A DNA stretch of 64,000 nt, from NCBI GenBank assembly GCA_003864495.1, contig ML133443.1:1549486-1613485 (forward strand), in the 5' to 3' direction. The stretch is from Nemopilema nomurai. Lineage: Eukaryota > Cnidaria > Scyphozoa > Rhizostomeae > Rhizostomatidae. The notes below the pieces were generated by a model. That model was not told where the DNA came from, searched no databases, and saw nothing but the letters and a program-made list of their open reading frames with translations. The position numbers and the translations under genes were made by a program. Positions 1 to 11,866 of this stretch are shown here, one piece after another; position 1 is the stretch's first letter; each line of letters starts with the position of its first letter.

Positions 1-816
1 GATAGAAATATATCGACGAAGTTGCATTTGGTGTTCTAATCTTGCCTAGCAGTGCTGTTTTGAAGTACTGATGCGAGAGCTTGATAAAAAAGGCCCACTA
101 TTCGAAAAAACCTGAATTGGTCGTAAGTTTTTTGTGAAAAGAACATTGCAGTGAACGAATTAAGCAAGTTGTCAGAAAGTGAGTCGTTTTGGCAAATGTT
201 TCCCAATAAAGAAATTTTCAATGTCTCCGAGTTCCTGGAATTTGTACACAGTGACGGGAACCAATGCTAAAATTCTTTGTTCTGTTGAAACTGTTCGATT
301 CATCTTTGATTTTATCAGTCTTCCGTTGGGCTCTAAATTATCATTTCTTGCATGGCTTTTCTTCAATTGTCCTTTTCTGAAAACCCCTCGCACTACTACT
401 GCTGTTTTAAATTTGGTTTGTCAGATCACCAACTCTATAAACTTTAAAAGTTTGAGCAACTTCCCAAAGATGTATACTCTTTTACACCGCTTTCCAACAG
501 ACTTTGAACCCCGATTCATTTTGAGCCCTCGAGAGCGTATGAAAGGAAAAATATTCTTAGATCATGCGATCTGCTTCAGGAAAGAAAAGAATCCACATAA
601 CAGTAAATACTTAGCTTCCTTTCCTGAGGATGTGATACGTTGGTAACTAAACCCTTTTTTCAGTTTTCTGGCTGAGGGAAACGATTTTCAAACGGCTAAC
701 GAATAGTCAAGTTAGCAAATATCGAATAGTGGCCTCGTACCTATGAAATCAATAGGAGGCAGCCGGGAGTCTAAATTCAAAAATGGTGGAAGTGGGAACA
801 ACGTGATTCGGTGGAA
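1..816. other. Left edge, upstream of ELP6; no gene supported
   Basis: Two open frames overlap here, one on the plus strand at 179-646 (155 codons) and one on the minus strand at 172-393 (73 codons). Neither shows a recognisable domain, and I found no convincing splice partners. The minus frame has a mildly protein-like basic composition and could be the last exon of a gene that starts outside the window, but the sequence does not prove it. The last 100-150 bases should hold the ELP6 promoter; I see no clear TATA box there. Confidence 0.4.
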
Positions 817-3800
817 ATGTATCCTGGTTTTGCGTCGCTTCTCAATTTATGTGTTGAAGACCTCTCAAGAGTAAGTCAAATATGAATTTTTATTACTTAA
901 GACTATTCCCCTTGGTAGTCATGCCTGCGCTGAATCCCGAGGCATCAAAATTGTTGATATTTATTAATATATTAATTCCGATGAAGTAAAGATTTCAACT
1001 TTTTTGTTTACGTAAATGGGAAAATCGCAAAGTAACACGCTGTCATATCATTGCTAGGAAAATTGTAGAATCGGGATTCAACAAAAAACATTTTGATGTT
1101 TGAGTTTGATGGTACAGTGGGTGTCCCAGAGTACCAAAGAGTACTCCACCCCCTCGAGGCCTCATGACTGCCCTGGTATTGGCAGAAGCCCATGTTTCAT
1201 TGGTAATGGCAGGTTTATGTTACTCCAGAAAGGCAAAATATTTTTGTTCAATCCCGATTCTACCGTTTCACTTCATTGTTATACATTGATTTGAATTTTA
1301 TGAGGCTACGTGCTCAATTCGAGTTGTGAAATAGAATGTGCCGCTGCCACACGATTTCATTCTTAGTTAATAGAACACTTCTAGCTGAGACATTCATCTA
1401 CTTTATATGATCTATAGCAGTATCTTCACATTGTAAAATTACAAGCATGCGGTTTTCTAAAGCAATGTTATCATTCTAGGGGACTTTAATTCTTATCGAA
1501 GATGATCAGACTGATGGAAGCTTTATGATACACCACTTCTTGTCATTATTCTTAAAAGGTTTACTAGGAATTAAGATTTCTTGAAATTGATTTTGCTTTG
1601 ACTTAATAATAGCAAAATTGAATTTGGTCATTGTATAAGCTGAAGCAGATTTTCTTTGAAGCAGAGAAGCAGATTTTACATGATACAGAGAAGCAGCTTC
1701 ATGATACACCACTTCTTGTCATTATTCTTAAAAGGTTTACTAAGAATTAAGATTTCTTGAAATTGATTTTGCTTTGACTTAATAATAGCAAACTTGAATT
1801 TGGTCATTCTATAAGCTTTTGATTGTAGAAGCAGATTTTTTACTCTAACCATATTTATATCACCAAGATTTGAACTTTAGCAACACTTTTGTATGATGTG
1901 CTGTGTTTCATTGCACCTGTTTCTGATAAACATGTCCTGTTATGTATCCTTAATTTGCTCTTAGGCAATGCCAACATCTGTGTAGTGGGGTTTGCCCAGA
2001 CATTGGTGCATTACTCAACCATTGGAAAGAAGTTGGTAAGAATTTATAGCTTTGCTTGCAAAATTGTGTCTTCTTTTTTTCATGCTTTAAATGACACCCA
2101 CCAGAGTATTAAACACTGATTAATTAGCTACAACTTCATCTAGTTGTCAGTGGAGTGCAAGTAAAGTTTTACTCTAAGTTATACATCTTTTTTACATGAA
2201 GGGTCTTAATCTGAATGGCTCCAAAGAAAAAGGTGAATTGAAATTCATAAATGGCATGAGTTTATTTCATGCATGTATAGAGAGCACTACAGATCAATCA
2301 AATCCACTTGATTTGAAACAGTGAGTATTACATTTTTATTGTGCTGTGATTGTAAAGAAGGACATAGATGATATCTAGGTTAACAAATAGACTGTGTTTA
2401 GGTGTTTCTGATAAGCAGAATGTTGGGTAGGAAGGTGCAATTTGTGAAGAAGAATGGCAAAATAGGGAATTTATTTTGGAACTTGTATGCTAGTGTAGTT
2501 GGTTCAATTAGGGCCATTAGGTAGTGTTGTGCAGTACCTCAGGATTGGAATGGTTTTCAATTGGTTCCAGCCATTTTCTATTTTCCAATAGCTAGACCTA
2601 TCTACTTAGATTTGAATCAAGGACCAAGATTTGGTCAACAACAATCCACTTTATCAACTGTACTATCACCTAAGTTTCTAGATGATTAAGCATTATGTCA
2701 GCCTACTGATTTAATTGTTCAGTATATATGTGAAGTATGTGAGTGTATCAGCTTATTTTTATCAAAGAAAGGTAAATCTAACTTTTTTTCTTTTCAGGTT
2801 TTACCATGAATTAAAGTCTGAGATTTTTTCATGGAAAGGGGACAAACCAGTTTTATTAGTCCTTGACAACGCCAGCCTCCTTCTCAATTCTGGTGTTGAT
2901 GTGAACACGGTCTGTGACTTCATGCACTACTGTTATTCACTGACTCATTCTTCTAGCACTGTGAGTATGATGATAGCATTGCTTTACTTTATCTTTTCCA
3001 TTCATTTTTCTTTGAATCAGTAAGATCCTAGCTTTGTGTACAATATAAGCCTATTGAAAACTAACAATATGTTTACTTTCAATTAAGAGTTTTCAACTAT
3101 CATGCTATTTGCTTGATGTAGTATATTATAAAGCTTTATTTTGTTTTGATAATTCTTATTACCATCAGTATATACATATATATACCAATACTGCTTCATA
3201 TCAACATGCAGTGTGACAAATTTAAGAAATTCTTGTTGGTAAGTCTATTAGGACAATTAGGTCTATTGGGACTTGCAGAATCCAAATTCCTTATACTCTT
3301 AGGAATTCATCTTTGAAGATTGTGGACCAATATTATTGACCCTGTAACCCAATGGCTTGTCTGTCACTTACTACAAACAGAGAATTATCTTTAGAGCCCC
3401 TTATGAACTATTCTTACAGGAAGTGCACAAAATTGACACTGGATTTAACTGTGATTTTTGGTAGTTAACTCTTGACTTATCTTTTAGTGTGTTGGTTTCT
3501 GAATAAAGAGCCTCAGTCTATAATCCCAGCTCCACATTGTTTTAATTGCTGTGTTTCCATTTGCAGAGCATTTCTTTGCTGACTTTGGTTCACTGTGATA
3601 CTGACATAAGTGATAGTGACTCAGTTTATTTACGAAACCAGCTGAGCTGTCAAGCAAGTATCCACATCTCAGTTCATGGGCTGGAGACAGGGTACTCAAA
3701 GGATGTCCATGGACAGGTAACTACTTTCTGCCAATGGCTGTGTTTTTATTGACATTATTGTTTTCAGATGAATTTATTAGCAGTTGGAAGAGTTTCTCCT

Positions 3801-4920
3801 AGAAAGACCAAAAAGTTTCTCCTAGGTGAATGGGAGGATTTCTCCTTGTACAAATGAAGGGTCCCTTGAAGGGCAGAGTTTTGCCTAGGATGAGAGGAAA
3901 GCTTCTTCTTGGAAGAAGGGAGAGTTATTCCTAGGTGGAAGAGGAATTTTCTAGTTACTATGGTGCAGCTTAAATTCGATTTTTAGCATGCTATTGCCAC
4001 TGTTTTCTTTAAATTTTATTTTCCTTCCACGAGATCTACCTAATTAGCAATAGATAAATTAAATGGAACTGGTTAACTCATAAAAAGATTGCTAAGAGGT
4101 TTGGTTTGTCAGGCGGTTTGTAAGTAAATTAAAGGCTGAATATTTTTCATAAATTAGATGCAATTATTTTTTGATGCAACTGTTTTGTTGCAATTATTTT
4201 TTTCTTATGCCATTATTTTTGGCACAAAGTCTCAGTCGTACATGCTATATTGTAGCTTTATTGAAAACTTGAAACCCTTCCTAAAAGGTCGTTTCCCAAG
4301 CCATTTATGTCAGCTTTGTTAGCCTACTACAATACACCCTTGTTTACCCTGTCTTCCCTTCAAAATCTTTCTCATTCAATCACTCATTCCGTATTTTTTC
4401 TCCTTTTCTTTCCTTAAGGCAAACATAAGTTCATATAACCTATTTTCGTTTTCAGTGTAGTTTAGAAATAGTTTCATTTATGTCAGTACATTAAGCTAAA
4501 AATTGGAAGTTGCAATGACTTTTATTTTTTTGACTAAGCGTTTCATTTAGAAGAGGATAAGGTTGTGACTGTTTTTGGAACAGTTGAACTAAGGGAAAAG
4601 TCAGGTTGCGATTTCAACCCAGCAGAAAATCAGAACTGAAGTACTTATACCATAGACTATTACTATAACTCATTAGTACATTATCTGTTCATTATTAGTG
4701 TATCTGCATTTTTCTCGATTAAGAATAATGACTTGGTGATTACTAGAAGTTTAAATACTAAAAAAAGAAGTGAAAAAGTCTTTGTTTTCACTAGATTGAA
4801 GTAAGAAAATGCTCGTCAGATGACGGTGATAGCAAATTGGAAAAGAAACTGATGCAGTACAAGCTCAACGACAAGGGTGTTGATTTTTTCCCTCTAGGGA
4901 CATCAGCTGCTGTTCTATAA
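817..4920 (+). CDS. ELP6: Elongator complex protein 6 (ELP6), seven exons
   Basis: ELP6 is a RecA-fold subunit without a Walker motif. With ELP4 and ELP5 it forms the hexameric ring of Elongator, which modifies wobble uridines of tRNA. Exons that join in frame are 817-870, 1480-1558, 1965-2035, 2202-2320, 2798-2960, 3567-3716 and 4795-4920, giving about 253 residues against 266 in human. The start MYPGFASLLN aligns with the vertebrate start. Diagnostic stretches are TDGSFMIHHFLSLFLK in exon 2, the CVVGFAQ..HYSTIGKKL strand-helix in exon 3, PVLLVLDNASLLL in exon 5, GYSKDVHGQ ending exon 6, and DFFPLGTSAAVL before the stop (the family ends in a similar SPAVL). All introns are GT/AG. A possible poly(A) signal lies at 5513-5518. 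Part of exon 2 is repeated in the next intron. Confidence 0.93.
1525..1842 (+). repeat. Tandem duplication of ELP6 exon 2 3' half and donor
   Basis: The segment starting at 1525 (3' part of ELP6 exon 2, its splice donor and about 85 bases of intron) recurs almost exactly from 1701, an offset of 176 bases. The second copy therefore carries a second HHFLSLFLK-coding stretch and a second donor inside intron 2. It lacks the 5' half of the exon. A short repeated motif (gaagcagattttacatgatacagagaagcag) fills the gap between copies. Confidence 0.9.
3787..3960 (+). repeat. Degenerate minisatellite in ELP6 intron 6
   Basis: Several diverged copies of a unit resembling GTTTCTCCTAGGTGGAAG occur in a row (for example near 3792, 3812, 3833, 3880 and 3930). 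Spacing is irregular, about 20-50 bases. No coding role is visible. Confidence 0.55.
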
Positions 4921-7900
4921 CAAAGAATGAAGGCACAAACTGTGTCAATTACTAGCCCCTGTTCCCCAAGAGACATTTGATAGATGCCGATTTGATCCAG
5001 TACAGTTCTGGCTATCTCTTTGAAAGTTAATGCGACACGGTCAAGATCAAATGTCGTTGTTCGGCTCAGTTGAGAGTATATACCCAGATCAGAGATTTGA
5101 CTCGAATCCAGAAGATCCTGTTTTCAAGATCTAAAAACGGCTCCAGATTTAATCAGAGCTACGATCAGCCTTGTGGAGCTTCTTAAGTGTAAATGAGCCA
5201 GCCTGAATTGACCAGGTTCAAATCATCACAAAGTTTTTGAAGTAATGAAAGCATAAGGGATTTGTACGCTAATTTGCAATGATATTGATGAAATGTTTTC
5301 CCGGTTCTGCCGAATTAGGTCTTTTCTCCATATAGTTATACTTGACTGCTATTTTATTGATAGAGAATCTCTAAATGGTTGTTTCTAATCTGCCCTGTTT
5401 TAATGGAAGATGATAGAAACTTGATGTGATGGGTTGTGGAAAACTCATCTTTCAGAAGCATGGAATGTTTGAGCTTCGCGATGTTTTTCGCAGCAGGGTT
5501 TATTTATTCCCAAATAAATGTAAAAGACAACTTGCTGTTTTTGACAATTTGGTAATAGACAATTTGAGAATTTGTGAGATCCGCTTCTGTTGCCAAATGA
5601 TACACACATAGCTTCTAGCTTTGCGTTTTATCAATATATTAATTTCTAATTGAAATAGGGAAGAAGACCTTATGAAAGCGTTGAAGCAGTAATTAATAAA
5701 GTATTTGCCTTTTTGTTTATTAACTAAGAAACTGAATTTGAGTAAACAGTGTGTTTCCTGGTATACTTATAATTTTATTCACATTTGTGGAGACACGCAA
5801 AAAATTGCGAAAATTAAATGGCTATACCCCAACTCTTCTCACTCCCTATGTTCCACCATACTTTGCTCGCACAGTGAAAATTTCGTTGAACCTTTGATAG
5901 CTTGAGTGTCATGTTGACCCGGCTAAAACATGTGTCCACTATCAGCTAACCCACATGTGCTTTGCATAACCGAATCATATTTCTATGCGATCCTATTATG
6001 CAGTTATCTTACGGGCTTTTCTCAGACTATAATACCATTTTTTCGTTTCCAAATTTCTGTGTTTTCCAATCACTCCTAATAAGAATAACAAAGGTCTTCT
6101 TGACTATCATTTCTTTTTTTTCCGCTAATCTGCTCTACTTATTTATGTTATCAGGTGTGAGGGGAAAGAAAATTAGCGACAGTCTAATCAGCCCAGGTGC
6201 ATCTGCACGATGCAATGATATCAAAACATTGATGCAGGCTAATTACTACATAGCGTCAAAAATCGAACCATTCACACCGCAGTAAAAAGAACACTACAAC
6301 TTCTTTTCGCCGTATTCACACTCTTTTGTATGACGTCATCGTTTTGTTTTGCGTGACGTCATCACTTTGTATTTCATCTGGCCTTTGATCACTCCTTGAA
6401 AATGAGTCAGAAAGAGTTGCTTGACTGGATTTTGAGTTTTCGTATCCTTTCCCAGTTACAAAATTAGGATTCCTCGATGCAAGCATGCTCGATCACCTCT
6501 CGGAGCGAAAAATGCATTGATTGACTTTATTTTTTTAAATGCTATGCGGAACAATATTGACAGGTTCGGCTCAAGTGTAAAGAGTTGCTCATTCCAAGGG
6601 TGCCTATTCATGTTGGCGAGGGAAAATACGATTTTTGCATAACTATTGATATTATCATTTTGGCACCGTTATTGCATTATTATATTGCGTTACAGTAATT
6701 ATTTTTCTAAATGCTGTCATATAAGGCAAAAAACGTCTTTCACAAACTCTAAAACCTCAAGGAGCTTCTCTGTCCTTCCTACAAACCCAGTGAAAAAGCA
6801 AAACGGTGTTTGGTCAAGTGGAACAATTTTCAAACACTTGACTTTGAAAATTACAATTATCATTTCTTGCCTATCTAAACCCATCTAAATGGAACATTAC
6901 CTGTCTGATTTCTGTTTTTGTCATATGCTAGAAAAGTTATTTCACATTGTTGCAGGCTGCGAAACATACCTCGAAGAAGGCCGTTACACATGGCGCCATA
7001 ACCCTGCATTAAACGCCCTAGTACAGTCTTTTAAAGCTATACTAACTGCTCTCTTTGCGTAGACCTTTCAGGTTATCTCTCACCCTCTATCATAACAGGA
7101 GACTCTTTCCGTCCTGATCTACTTCTCACCATTGCCTATTCATACTCGAGCTTACAATAGGATACGAAACTAGTTTGAATGTTAATGCTAACCGCAAGAG
7201 AAAGAAATACTCGCATCTCGTTCATAGCCTAAGCTCAGCTTATTCTTGTATCATGTTTGTTAATCTTTCTATCAGTTCCCTAGGTATCTTTGGTCTCTCC
7301 TGCTCCTCTTTCATCGACATGTGCAACGCTCTAGATATCAGCGAGAATCATCTCCGCTACATGATCTCCAAACTATCCAACTTAACTCTCCGAACTTTCT
7401 ATTACATTTTCTGCCGCAGAAATAAGTCTTGAAATAATCTTGAACTTCTTCAATTATAACGATCTCTGCTACTGACAACTTCTAAAACAACCAATGACGA
7501 TCACACTTTTTCCTTTTTTGTTAATTTCTTTTGTTTGTGCTTGTAATAGTCTTTTTATTCGTAAACCCAGGCTAGCCAATCGCAATTTACCTTTTTAATA
7601 GTGAAAATTGTAATTGTAGCTTAAATTGAGTTGCAAATGAAACTTTTCATTATTGTTATTATTGTTATTTTTAATTTTGCCGTAGTTATTTTCTATAAGT
7701 ATTCCTTTTTGGCATCACTATCTTTATTGGCTTAAAATAGCCTGGCTATAACAGAGACCCCCATAATAATGATCATTCATAATTATTTCTATTTAATGTT
7801 ATTGTATCAGTGAAAAATTTAAAAAACAGCATTATGAATTACTGCAACTACCACGTGGCCATAGAAATATAATTTCATTATAAGCCCTACTAGTAAAAAG

Positions 7901-8110
7901 AAAGAAAAATGAAAATTGAAGTGAAAAATGACATTAACGTGAAAATTCTAAACTTTAAAATCACTGTTTTCAGTTTCTAAACACTTTTTCTATGTTCGCA
8001 CAGTTTTTGAATGAAACCTTGCCTTAAAGGCAGTTTAAATATCTTTGAAGTTAATTTATAGCAAAATATTTACAAACTAGTAAAGAATTCTATGACTAAC
8101 TAATGTGCTT
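4921..8110. other. Intergenic; no gene recognised
   Basis: AT-rich sequence after the ELP6 stop. Open frames are short (at most 107 codons, 5962-6285) and show no family features or consistent splice sites. The only motif I would single out is the paired CRE listed separately. Confidence 0.5.
6331..6361. promoter_or_regulatory. Two perfect CRE palindromes, 23 bp apart
   Basis: TGACGTCA occurs at 6331-6338 and again at 6354-6361, each followed by TC. The flanks are similar, so the pair looks like a local 23-bp direct duplication. CREB/ATF proteins bind this octamer. No promoter or gene start is visible next to it, so a regulatory role is inference. Confidence 0.45.
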
Positions 8111-8125
8111 CTGAATATTTACAAC

Positions 8126-8695
8126 TCAACGTTTCTTTACTAGCCCGAGCTCTTTTTCTAATCTATCTTTTATGCTAACTCTTTCTATTCTATTGTTTAC
8201 AAATCTTGCAAGTTCTACCATATGTGAAAGTTCTTGTACGTCACTGGAAATTGTTTGATAAGATCTGTCAATTTTTCGAAATTTATTATTTAACGCCCTT
8301 TTTGCTTCGTTCATTTCCATTTTTATTTCTTGCTGTGTCTTAGCTATCCGCCGTAGCGAGCACTTTAAATCCTTAAACTCGTGAACTTTATCATCTTTTC
8401 CCACCTTCAAGATCTGATCTTCATTTCGACATGATTGCTTCATTTCCTTCCTTGGTGAATCAGTATGCCCTAATTTCTGTCCGAGCAAATTGTTGTTCAA
8501 AAAATGCATGGCAATTTTCCCCTCGTTTGTTCCTTTTAATTTTTCCCGTACAAAAGTTGTCTTTCTTTCCGTAAAATCCTCACATATCCTTTCGTTTGTT
8601 GCTTCCACCTTGCTGTTTACTGCGAAACGTCTTGTATGCACCAAAGACTTTAGACTGGTATTGGTTAGTTCTTCGAAAAGATTTGGGCCTTCCAT
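8126..8695 (-). CDS. Hypothetical coiled-coil protein, single exon
   Basis: An uninterrupted 189-codon frame from ATG at 8695, much longer than other open frames in this AT-rich stretch. I do not recognise the family. The first 60 residues are polar; from about residue 95 to the end the protein is highly charged (rich in E, K, R) with heptad-like hydrophobic spacing, as in ELSHMVELARFVNNRIERV, so a coiled coil is likely. There is no signal peptide or membrane segment. The upstream minus strand has a TATATA-like stretch about 90 bases before the ATG. It could be a real small gene, one exon of a larger gene, or chance. Confidence 0.5.
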   Translation of the reverse strand: MEGPNLFEELTNTSLKSLVHTRRFAVNSKVEATNERICEDFTERKTTFVREKLKGTNEGKIAMHFLNNNLLGQKLGHTDSPRKEMKQSCRNEDQILKVGKDDKVHEFKDLKCSLRRIAKTQQEIKMEMNEAKRALNNKFRKIDRSYQTISSDVQELSHMVELARFVNNRIERVSIKDRLEKELGLVKKR

Positions 8696-8699
8696 TTAG

Positions 8700-11189
8700 T
8701 CTGGAAACATTGTACGAAAACCCGATACTGCAGTTAAAATATGGAAGCCGACACTTTCAATAACACTGGAGTGGGACTTCGTATATAAACAGACCAAGCA
8801 AATATCTCAATTTACAGGAAAATGTTTTGTTTATCTTTTCAAAATGACTTACGCCAAATTTGCTTTCTACGTGATCTTCGAATCCCGGTTTTTCTGACGC
8901 ATTTAAAAGCCCTTGTCAAGCAGCATGTGATCGCGGTTCAAATAACGAAAATCACACGAATGCCAGGATACAATTCTTGCAGGTCGTTTGTCAACATTGA
9001 TGGACAATCCGAATATCTTTACTCCCGATCTAACTTGCACGTGGGAAACAAATCGCTACCTTTCAAACAGCAAGAACGCATCCTCGATGAACTTGTAATC
9101 AAATCTCCATGCCACGTATGATTCATTTAAAAGTGCCTCGAGGATTTTCCTCTGTTTTTTGTTGGGTGGAGAGATCACTCAACCCTCAGTTCGTCAACTC
9201 CAGACACATCTTTCTTGCTACAGATCAATTTCGTTTGTAACTCAAGTAGGACAGCACGTAGCGAGCAATCCTTTCAATTTTTTCACAACCGTTGTGATCT
9301 CGTTGGTCGATAACTATTGTTTTGATTCTTTCATGGTCTTTGATAAACGTGCTTTGTTCCGTGTCCTGCTGTTGCTATGGTAATTTTTGGTTGTCGAATT
9401 CATATTTCGCGCCCCTGCAGCTACAGTTGAAAGCGCAGCAAATTTGTCAGTTTGATGTCAAGATTCCCACGAAAATTTAGGAGCAAAAGCATCAAATTGA
9501 ATTAGTTTATACTTGATAGTTCCGATGTGCCTCTCCATTCCTCATCAAAGTTTAGCAAATCGATATTAGAACCTTTTAAAAATTCCTTTTGCGTCGTCAT
9601 TCGTTTTATGAGTAAGAGGGTCTTTGAAAAGAAGAAAGGAAATGGGGAAATGACTTATCCACGATGTTTTTTATCTATTGTCTATGAATCCTATTAAACA
9701 TTTGAGACAATGAGTAGAACATTGCTATGGCGATTGTGATAGCTTTGACTGGAAGGTTTAAAGGGAGTTGTAGCGACTAGAATGCTTGTATTTTTTCATG
9801 CATAACATGTGTATCAGACGACTTTCATTTAAGAATATATCAAGTGCCTCAGCTTTTTACCAGATCCCTTCGATTCCTAGAGTTTGAGCATTCTAAAGAC
9901 CTGATGTTCTGTTAGGCCTCTATACGCAATGTACTGGACAGAACAAATGTCATCAAAAACATACTGTACGAATATAATTTGGCTGTCTTTAGAATACGAA
10001 GTTCTATTGATGTTCTTTGATTTGGCTAGGTCCTAAACTTGCTTCTCATAGAATAAACCCAATAACTTCTGATTTGATGTTTTTCATTCTGAATGAATAA
10101 ATTTTGACAAGTTATAGTTAGTGACGTCAAACAAGACATAGGCTGTATCGATCTTGGAAAAGTTGAATTGGTAGTCTTTTTAATAATTAATTTGACACTA
10201 ACTAAGTGTACGATGAATATTTAATTCCACAGACCTGTCACTTAGGGTTAAATATTTACTTGCTTATTCCCTGTACTAGAAAGGTTAATTTTCTACAGCT
10301 CTGACATCGCTCATTAGCAAATTCGACCACGTGATATATTTCTGCCATTACTCTTAGCCATGCTTTGACCCTTAAATTAGAAAAAGTCAGTATTTAGAGA
10401 ATAATATACCGAGTAAGTACTAAGAAGCTGGTAGTTCAAGGATTTTGAGTTTCTAGTTCCTACTGATATATACTATAAGTCTTTCGCTTAATTTGATCTA
10501 ATTTTTTTCCCAGTTTCAATTTCCTTTTACTAGTTTTGCTGAACATCTAGAAAACTACTATTGTTCGCATTTTCTTTGATTCTTGAGGCTTCAGTCAAGA
10601 TTACGCTGGGAAATTTACTGCTTTGTTGGCCAAAAATTGAAATTGTATATACCCATTATTTACAGAACGATAACGCGAACATCAACAGGTGTCATATTAA
10701 TATTCAAATGAAAACGTCAAACAATGTCAGATAAAGTATCGACAGTCAGGTAACGTCGCATTGAAGGTTTACCTGCTGTTAACGTGTGTAATAGAAAAAT
10801 AACCGAAAGGACCAAATTCCTGAGAGGGGGATTAGAAAGTATACCTCTCGCCTGGGCCTATATAGTAACCTAAATCACAACTTGTTCGCCAGCTTTGCAT
10901 GGGAAAGGTTCACAGCCCTCCAAGTTCCTTTCTTTGTGTTTTCTTCGTACACGGAAGTTTTGTCTCATCAGAGGCCATGCAACTTCAATGAGGCATAGCG
11001 TCCCCTAATTGCCCCGTCCCCCCGGAACTGATATAATGGTTTTAGAGGATTATGAAGGGGTAGCGGAATGGTAAACTAAATGATTGCTATAATTCCTGCT
11101 TACTTTTTATTGTTCCCAATTGTTTATATTGTTCCTAGAATAATGACCCCAGTGGGCGTATCCCTATAATTTCAACGAAATTCTCCAAT
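8700..11189. other. Intergenic between coiled-coil ORF and peptide array
   Basis: Frames at 8822-9121 (99 codons) and 9159-9383 (74 codons) have no recognisable features. From about 10740 the sequence begins to resemble the array spacers at 16680-16880 and 27960-28150 (a shared stretch like AGGTAACGTYGCATTGAA), so the array's homologous DNA starts here in diverged form. Confidence 0.5.
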
Positions 11190-11395
11190 CTGGACTTAGT
11201 TTGAAACAGGGAAACAAGGAAGAAGAGTGACTGATCCTCGAGTATATCATGAAGCTAATGAAGGCTGATTCTTTGGCAAGTGAATGTCATTTGTAAGATC
11301 AAAAATTTGTTTAGTAAATGGCTAATTTTTCAGAGTAGCATATTCGCATTAATGCATAAATGTTGTATGTAAATACACTGTACATACGGACAACA
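11190..11395 (-). pseudogene. Relic peptide-gene fragment fused to RFC1 promoter-like DNA
   Basis: Positions 11200-11260 resemble 31523-31590 just upstream of RFC1 (shared GTTTGAAACAGGGAAACAAGG). At about 11266 this joins sequence matching part of the peptide gene's second exon (ATTCTTTGGCAAGTGAATGTCA on the plus strand) and its intron up to the TACACTGTACATA stretch. Exon 1 is absent, and the acceptor AG before exon 2 has become AA. It is a truncated ninth copy. Confidence 0.7.
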
Positions 11396-11408
11396 TCTCC
11401 TTTTACAG

Positions 11409-11442
11409 ATTCTGAAGAGGAGCCTTTACCACAGAAGCTGAG
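11409..11442 (+). pseudogene. Copy of the RFC1 34-nt micro-exon (fossil 1)
   Basis: This 34-base stretch matches RFC1 exon 33981-34014 with a few substitutions. It still has a pyrimidine-rich acceptor (CCTTTTACAG) and a GTACTT donor. It lies about 21 kb upstream of RFC1's first recognisable coding exon with no RFC1 exon around it, so it is a duplication by-product. Confidence 0.8.
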
Positions 11443-11866
11443 GTACTTTTTTATTTTTATAGGAAAAGTGACAAAATTTATAATTTATTGTGAAACATTA
11501 CAATCTGCTTAACATGGGCTAGAGATACCTAGCTATTGATTCAATAGTTTGAGACACAGGAAGAAAGCAAAGTTGAAAGTTGATGCATTCATATATTTAC
11601 AATTATTTACAAATTGCCATCTCTTATCGAACGTCTTTTAATGAAAAAAATTGTTGCTACAAAAACATTTGTTAAAACAAAAATAAAAGCTGCTTCAGTG
11701 TTTGCTGTTAAAACTTCGTGGGAATATCAAAGCCACCATTGATTTTCTCGTCTCATCTGATTCTCGATCAATAAAAAACATTCCCTAAAAACTTCACGGG
11801 TGAGAGGTCCTTCTTGTCACATATGAAATTCCACATTGAGTGATGGAGTTCAGAGTTGTTGCCGGT

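Noticed and set aside
179..646. 155-codon plus-strand frame at the left edge
   Set aside because: No domain, no supporting splice structure, and a competing protein-like frame on the other strand.
5205..5235. tRNA B-box-like GGTTCAAATC
   Set aside because: No matching A box or cloverleaf stems at the right spacing.
11409..11442. Array micro-exon copies as true RFC1 exons, with the array inside RFC1 intron 1
   Set aside because: Two of three copies have lost the donor, and repeated use of a 34-nt exon would break frame. Duplication by-product is simpler.
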